Shown here: piece after piece, positions 57,902-64,000 of the stretch
How the letters are laid out: every line of letters starts with the position of its first letter
Numbering within the stretch: position 1 is the stretch's first letter
NCBI GenBank assembly: GCA_023614405.1
Contig: CM042694.1
Location: forward strand, 86,845,285-86,909,284
Direction of reading: 5' to 3'
DNA length: 64,000 nucleotides
Source: Avena insularis
Taxonomy: Eukaryota > Streptophyta > Magnoliopsida > Poales > Poaceae
Position numbers and translations under genes: made by a program
The notes under the pieces: generated by a model
Database searches by the model: none
Told to the model about the DNA's origin: nothing
What the model saw: the letters and a program-made list of their open reading frames with translations, nothing else

Positions 57902-60820
57902 ATGTCCGGCAGTCTTCGAAGCGGCACACCACGTCGGAATGTGCTACCACCGACACCGAAGCAAAAGCGTAAATGCCCAGGTCATTTTTCTGCCGCCCTA
58001 GGTCTATGCCTCTTTCTAGATTAGTCAAGCATGAGTTCTAGTAGATCAACATGTGTAGATCGCTGTTCAAGATGCTGTAGCTTATGTGCAAGATCTAGGT
58101 TTTAGATGATAGACATGGTTCGAGATGCCTAGCACGTGTTGAACGTGACACCCTATGATCCGAATCCTTCGACAATGTGCTTGTCTTGGGTTTTAATTTC
58201 ATAGATCATGGTTCCAGATGCCATGAATGTGTTGAGCATGACACCCTATGATCCGATCTTATAACTATGTGTTAGATTTAGGTTTCTATTCCTACATAAT
58301 GGTTCACGTAATAGGGCACAACTTGTTGGATAAACCCTGCTGCTTGGCGTCTTAACTAACACAACTGAACAACTTGATACCTAATACACTGAACCTGACA
58401 CTTAACTGAACTTGTTGATAGTAAGGTTTAGACAGGTAACTGAATGACGATACGAGATTTGGAGGCAATAGAATAATGTTTTGTGAGCATGTTAAATTTA
58501 CAGTATGGATCACATAATTTTTGCTTTAATGATCTTGTCTACTCTGTTTGTACTAATGAGTATGATCATGACTTGCCTTTGCTTGATTGTTTTCAGTTAC
58601 TCAAGTCAAAACAACAGACGCATATCAAAATGTTAGGAAACCAGTGATGGAGGAGAACGTGTCTCGTATGTCCAAGTAATCAAGGTAATGCTATTGAACA
58701 TGGCAAGCCAATGGAGGATTTCACGGCGATGGCGCGTGAATTTGTGTTTGGTACTGCTAAGAAACCGGTGGTAGTGACAACACGGAAAGAGGCACAGCCG
58801 CAGGAGAAGGATATCACCGAGGACCCTAATTATGAACCTGATCCTGCCGACGAGCCCACTGATGATGATCTGTTTGTTCCGGATGAAGAGGACCATGATG
58901 TTGTTAAATCTTCCTCTAAGGTGAAGAAATGCAGCATTCTCCTGCCTTCACATGTAGGATATGTACATATTGCTTTAATATTTATGGCTTGATCTATTAA
59001 AATGCAGGTAACGGAAGGTTCTACAAATGAAAAGAAGCAGAAGCGCTCAAAAACCTTTGTGCCTCCAAATGTTGTAACAAGGTCAGCAACAAATGCAGAG
59101 ACTCAAGATGATGGTGAAACAGAGACCCTACCTGTAAAGGTGGGAATGGGGTACTAATGGAAATGAATCCTCGCCCATGCTAATTCAAACCTCTAGAGGC
59201 AGCAACTCACCTAAGGAGAATGTACTTGTACGCAACGAACGGGAAGGTATTGACAACAAGTCTTACAATTTATTCACTGGTTTAGTTGCAAAATTTTCAA
59301 TTGAAGTCTTGACTTCGTTTTGTCACTAGTTTCAGTTGCAATTGTAGACATGGGTTATCTAAAGGAAAAGCGTAATGTACGCAAACCTACTATGGGGCAT
59401 GGGGTACACGAGTGGTCTAGAAGGAATGGAGGGGCTAAGATGCAGATCAACTTCACTCTTGGCATGAGGAGACCCACTGATCCTGTGCAAGCAGCAAAAC
59501 TGAGTTCAGAGTGTGGCATTCACATACGCAGCAAGATGCCACTGGCAACCCACTGGAAGCAGTATGGTGACAAGGAAGGTCGTCTGAAAGATACTATTCC
59601 AGAAACCATTAAGTCTATAACTATAAGTCCATTAACCTCTTATTCATTTTCCATATAAAATGTCTCATTGGTGGATGATTTTTTAACAATTCTATCATTC
59701 GATGCTGATATGAATTGGTGGAAAATTTGCAATGGACAGCAGGGGTGACCTTAGCAAAGACATTTGCACCGACATTTTACAGAAAGGTATTCGCCAACAA
59801 CGTTGGAGGCTGAAAAAGGTCTATTGGAAAGATGTTAAAGATCTAACCCGCGAGCAAGCTTTATTGTTGAAACCAAAAGAGGTAGACGAGGAAAGCTGTG
59901 TAGAGCTTCTTGATATATGGCATGATGAGCACTACAAGGTACACGATTCCTGTTGTTTCAGCTACATCTATCGTAGACATACTACTGTACTGTGGAATAC
60001 TAAATTCATGCATCTGTACATAGGCAATCTGCGAGAGTAACAAGAAGAACATAGATGCTGTGACGAAGAAATACACCACTGGCTCAAGAAGCTTTGTTGC
60101 ACATTACCATGCACTTGTGAGTATTCGAACTCTTCAGATGCAACACCTACTTCTTTTTGTGAACATGCCATACACACTTATAATTCATCGTGTCATAATT
60201 CTTGTAGAAATCTCAGAAGACCGAGGACGTCGATACCTCCCCGATTGCTTTCTTTAAAGCAAGCCACACTAACAAGGATGGTATGATGTCCCAGAAATCA
60301 GCAGAAGCTTATGTAAGTAAATTATTTTATGTGCTACGCATTTCTCATTAGTTTGTCTAATTATTTGATTTCTTCTAACTCTGAACTTGCTATTTTTTAT
60401 CCTATTGTAGACTGAGATGGTGCTTCAGAAAATGGGACCACACCCAGAAGATTGGATTCCCAAAACTGATCTGGAGATTGTTGAAGAAGTCCTGAGAGAC
60501 CAGAACAATTCAAGATCAATTACTTTCCTTTCCTGCATCGGAGTTTGATCTGCTTCCAAGAGGTCTAGCGTCTCAACTGGGCGCATCCGTGATTTAGAAG
60601 AAAAGTTATCAAGTTAGGAGCAAGATTCGTTGAATGCAGCTGAAAGGGTTCAACGCGAGATGGAGGAACGGATGCAAAAGCAGGAAAGGAGATTTGAAGA
60701 GATGAGAAAGAAGCAGGATGATGAACTTGAAGGAAAAGTCCAATGGCTAATCGTCTGGCATTTGAGAAGAGGCAGAAGAAAATGGATGGCATGCTTAGTT
60801 ACCTGTTGAGGATGTCGTAG
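57902..60820 (+). pseudogene. TNPA-like protein, Transposase_24 (Ptta/En/Spm) family
   Basis: ATG at 57902: MSGSLRSGTPRRNVLPPTPK...KCP, donor at 57981. Exon from 58597 keeps phase (TQVKTTDAYQNVRKP), then a frameshift near 58665 into GKPMEDFTAMAREFVFG and an acidic DEPTDDDLFVPDEEDHD to 58920. Further pieces: TEGSTNEKKQKRSKTFVPPN (from 59008); DMGYLKEKRNVRKPTMGHG, QINFTLGMRRPTDPVQ, SKMPLATHWKQYGDKEG (59349-59620); DLSKDICTDILQKG, YWKDVKDLTREQA (to 59938); CESNKKNIDAVTKKYTTGSR, SFVAHYHAL (60024-60116); KTEDVDTSPIAFFKASHTNK (60208-60312); MVLQKMGPHPEDWIPK; and a Glu/Lys/Arg coiled coil to TAG at 60818. The NK.N......TTGSRSF core is the Transposase_24 signature. In En/Spm the partner protein binds subterminal repeats; that is the likely role here. 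Stops and frameshifts suggest decay. Confidence 0.75.
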
Positions 60821-61059
60821 AACTCCCAGTCCCCGTGACTTGGGCCAAAAATCTCTATGCGCTAATGGGTCGGGTGGGCCGAAACATTGTTTTTTATTCC
60901 TTTAGTCGTTCGAGTTTGATACTGTTAGCCAGTCTACGAATTTGAAAGTTTATGTGATACAATTCATATTTCTAAATTTTCTGCCATTTCAAATATTTGC
61001 TTCCATTTAATTTTTTTCGTAATTTGCGGAATTTCAATTTTAATAAAATTTGTCCACAA
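60821..61059. other. 3' flank of the TNPA-like gene
   Basis: AT-rich, no feature recognised. Confidence 0.4.
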
Positions 61060-61520
61060 GAAAAATTGGTGATGACGTCCACATTCCTCCGAGCCCACAA
61101 GGCGCCCGAATGGGCGGCCCAAAAAATGACACGTCATCATCGCGGGCCCCACATGCAGACGCCACGTCATCATTGACGGCCCCACCTACATGCTGCCACG
61201 TCAGCATCGCTGGACCCACCTGCCAGCTGCCATGTCATCTCCGCGGCCCCACACAAAGGTGACACGTCATCGCATTGGCCCCACCTGTTAGATGCCACGT
61301 CATCATGGTGGGACCCACCGCCACCGCCACGCCATCATCGTCCGCCACGCCAACGGGCATCGTCAGACCCACCGCCACCGCCGTCATCATCGTCGGACCA
61401 CCGCCCGCCACGTCGGCAAGATCATCGACCACCGCCGACGCCACGCGTCATCGTGGTGGGACCCACCGCCACCGCCACGTCAAGATTGCAGGTCCCACCG
61501 CCAATCCTTGTGACGCCATA
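61060..61520. repeat. GC-rich CCACGTCATC repeat block near the CACTA-2 right end
   Basis: GCCACGTCATC, GACACGTCATC, GCCACGTCAGC and GCCATGTCATC alternate with GGGACCCACC or GGCCCCACCT about every 35-45 bases. ACGTCA/TGACGT cores are also bZIP-type sites. The block sits just inside the subterminal region and has no counterpart at the left end. Confidence 0.75.
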
Positions 61521-61559
61521 AATCTTAGTGAAGGCATATTTCAACGAATATGCTAACGG

Positions 61560-61815
61560 TGATGATTTTCCTATTTTAGGTGACGTGAAGGTCCGGTCAT
61601 GGATAACCTATCTTAGGTGACGCCGTAAGGACCGTCACCAAGCTCAATCTTGCGTGATTGAAAATTTGTATTCCGTCACTATAAAAGAATCAGACGGAGC
61701 TTGCGGATTTACCACGGTGACACCACGTTTTCGTCACGAGGGAGTACTTAGTGACCTAAATGGCATTTTCGGTGACGAAAGTGATTTGTCACAAAAACTC
61801 TTTTCTCTTGTAGTG
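61560..61815. repeat. CACTA-2 right terminus and subterminal repeats
   Basis: AGGTGACG, CGTCACC, CCGTCAC, GGTGAC, TTCGTCACG and TTCGGTGACG occur in both orientations before the terminal TTTTCTCTTGTAGTG, mirroring the left end. Confidence 0.8.
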
Positions 61816-61818
61816 GTC

Positions 61819-64000
61819 GATAGGGAACACATGCAAACAAACGAAAGGGCACAATCAATACAAGGCATACAATCATCAATACCACTCAACAAACAAGCAA
61901 TTGAATAATCTTCAATTAAGGTTCAGTAGTTTTAGAGAGGATTGGATTTAGGAGGTTGAGATGGCCTTGGAGAAGGGGATGAACACCCCTTCGGGTTTAT
62001 TGTCGAGGAACCATCTAGGAGGGGGTTTTCGACCAAGGACATATTCTGTATGATACCATTGTATAAAAATGTTACCTACACGTAGGTGTCGATAAAATGA
62101 AACCAAAAAAGTGGTTTCACTATTTTATCACTTTTCTTTAATTACTTAAGATTTTCCTAGTGAAATAACTTCTAGTTTTAGGGAATAAATCACTAAAAAA
62201 TTTCGGGAGGTCCAAAATATATTTCCTTGGAGTATTTTGTAGAGTTTTATGTATTGAAACTCTGAGAGTTATAATCACTCCAAAATAATTACCAGAGTGC
62301 CCTCAGGAAATTCCCAAAGGCAGTTCTGTTGGCAATTTGTCTTTTTCACCAGCTTAAATATACAGAAGATCTTTATTTGATTCCAAAGACACATTGTAGG
62401 TATTCAGAATACGTTTCTGTAGGAATTGGATTCACTCATTTTGGAGTTTTCAAACTCTTGGAGTGATTTAATTAGTGAAAAAGGGGTACACAGAATAGTT
62501 TAATTTACTACAATTCAACCAGAGCTTAATAAAATCTGAGCAGCTCGGGTTTGATAGATTTTGATAAGGCACATCCATGCAAGTTGGAAATAGATCAATA
62601 CCTCATTTGGTTTGACTTAGAGAATTTTCTAAAGGCAGAAAGTCTATGTTTTTGTTATTTTTTCTATGGGCACACTACTGTTCACCTTGGCATAGGACCT
62701 ATCCTAGATGACAGGTATATCAAATACATTCCAGTAGAGCTTTGGTTCTCCCCAATTGGAGATGTAAACCTCCATGAGGAAATTATTTGGTGTAAAGTAC
62801 ACCTTGCTACAGATTAATTTCCAACAAATGTGAAATTAATATTTGGTAAAACTCTAGGCTCTGGATGTTTAAGAAAACATTCATTTACCTGGGGAAATTT
62901 GTTTCAGGGCAAATAGAGTTGTTTTTCAATTTAACAAGGAATTAAACTAAACAGTCTAATAAACAGATCTAGAAAAAGGAATTAATAAAAGGAAAGGGGC
63001 AAGAGCTGCTGGGCTTGATCTTGAGGATGGGATGGTAGAGGATTCCACTGGGGCGCGACATTGTGGGAGCCGCTTGAAACCGACGAGTGGGACCCGGCGA
63101 CTGGAGAAGCAAAGAGGTACCGGGGCACGCTGACCATTGGATTAAAAAGGGGATCGACGGCCTACGTCCGTCGTCCACCCCTCGACGGTGCCGGCAGGCT
63201 GAAACCCTAACAGAGCTCGGGGAGTGGCGGTGCGGCTCACCTGGGGCTCGGGGGAGGTCGGGGAGGCGACAGGGCGACGCGGTCGATGACGGCAGATCTG
63301 GGGAGGGTGGCACGAGGTGGTTCGACGTCTGTGCAGGGCTCGCGCGAGGACGCCCGAGAGCGCTCTCATCTGAGCTCGACGCTGGCGATGGTAGGGGGCA
63401 GTACCTGGCCACCAAAATATCAGCATTAGAGAGAGGGGAAGGAGGGGAGTGTAGCACGGTGACATGTAGAGAGGGAGGGGCAGAGCAGAGGGGGCTCAGC
63501 TCGAGGGGAAGTTGGAGGCCGAGAGGAGAGGTCCTCCTTCTCCATGGCGAGGGAGAGCCGAGGGGATGGATCTGGAGCTCTCTGGGGAGGTAAGTGGAGT
63601 GGGAGGGGGAGAAATGAGGATGCATGAGGAGGGTGGAGGGCCTCTGGTCCATTTAAAGGCAATGGGGAGGTTCATGGTGGACATGGCCTATGGAGGAGCG
63701 ATGGCAGGTCCATGGCCTTGCCATTGGGCAGCAGGGGTGGGGGGAGAGGGCACTGGGGTCATGCAGGGGCAGAGAGGGCCAGCTGGTGGCTGCTGCAAGC
63801 TAATTGGCCTCACATGCTTGTCTTTATCTCTCTCCTTCTCAGTTCCAAGCACATGGGCAAGGGAGAGGGGCTGCTACAGTAGCTTAGCTATAATGCACAC
63901 GACCAGAAGGGTGTGAGTTGTGCTGGGGAAGCTTGCTTGACCAGGTTGGTAAGGTTTTGTGGGTTTTTGATTTGAGGATTTGTCTCCTTGGCAATTTTGA
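61819..64000 (-). mobile_element. Large gypsy LTR B, right segment (runs off the window)
   Basis: The sequence continues LTR B after the GTC duplication (GATAGGGAACACATGC...). An AT-rich part runs to about 62990, then a GC-rich block (63000-63880) like the leader part of the Tekay-like LTRs. No TG...CA end is reached by 64000, so LTR B is at least about 3.9 kb without CACTA-2. Long frames in the GC-rich block show no domain and are not called genes. Confidence 0.6.

Larger units (their letters stand above)
39096..61815 (+). mobile_element. CACTA-2: 22.7-kb CACTA element with cargo genes
   Basis: The left end reads CACTACAACAGATCC (39096) and the right end TTTTCTCTTGTAGTG (to 61815; reverse complement CACTACAAGAGAAAA). 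Both are flanked by GTC (39093-39095 and 61816-61818), a 3-bp target duplication, and the LTR reads through on both sides. Subterminal CGTCACCGA/TCGGTGACG motifs occur at both ends. In order it holds: TNP2-type transposase (+), B3-like gene (-), zf-XS gene (-), 98-bp satellite, exonuclease (+), satellite, B3-like gene (+), TNPA-like gene (+). Having TNP2 and TNPA at opposite ends with other genes between suggests capture or gradual growth of the interior. Confidence 0.93.

Noticed and set aside
62969..63916. A 227-codon minus-strand frame and a 168-codon plus-strand frame near the right edge
   Set aside because: Both lie in the GC-rich leader part of LTR B, overlap each other and are of low complexity; most likely chance frames.

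Overview
This window looks like intergenic DNA from a large grass genome, most likely a Triticeae species (wheat, Aegilops, barley or rye). That is inferred from transposons nested inside one another, from the families present (Ty3/gypsy Tekay-like chromovirus, Athila-like elements with a tRNA-Asp primer site, large CACTA elements, a Stowaway remnant), and from the absence of any clear host gene. No database search was possible, so named Triticeae families are not assigned.

Layout, left to right. Bases 1-1551 are the 3' part of a Ty1/copia element with most of its reverse transcriptase deleted. Bases 1560-2070 are a decayed LINE relic on the minus strand. Bases 2690-3292 are a 77-bp minisatellite. 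Bases 4800-17744 are a gypsy LTR (LTR A) cut into three pieces by a small CACTA element (CACTA-1, 6993-14897, TSD CCA) and a solo LTR (15646-17242, TSD ACGAC). CACTA-1 itself hosts a pol-less Athila-like element (7233-14004, TSD GAGAC). Bases 17745-20788 are the 5' end of a second Athila-like element on the minus strand. It is followed by a complete 13.76-kb Tekay-like retrotransposon (20789-34545, TSD CTTGG, ~3.97-kb LTRs), then gypsy fragments, a minisatellite and a small fold-back.

From 37388 to the right edge lies another large gypsy LTR (LTR B), split by a 22.7-kb CACTA element (CACTA-2, 39096-61815, TSD GTC). CACTA-2 carries TNP2-type transposase remnants near its left end and a TNPA/Transposase_24-like gene near its right end. 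Between them lies cargo: two related tandem B3-like genes, an uninterrupted two-exon gene with a zf-XS (SGS3/FDM-like) domain, and a DEDDy 3'-5' exonuclease (WRN/WEX-like) gene copy. The exonuclease is bracketed by arrays of a 98-bp repeat with higher-order structure.

The exact target-site duplications fix the order of events. LTR A was hit by CACTA-1, which was hit by the Athila-like element; LTR A was also hit by the solo-LTR parent. LTR B was hit by CACTA-2. Nearly all coding regions carry stops or frameshifts; the zf-XS gene is the clearest exception. The most interesting feature is that two cargo genes of CACTA-2 resemble factors used in plant post-transcriptional silencing. A functional link is only a hypothesis.
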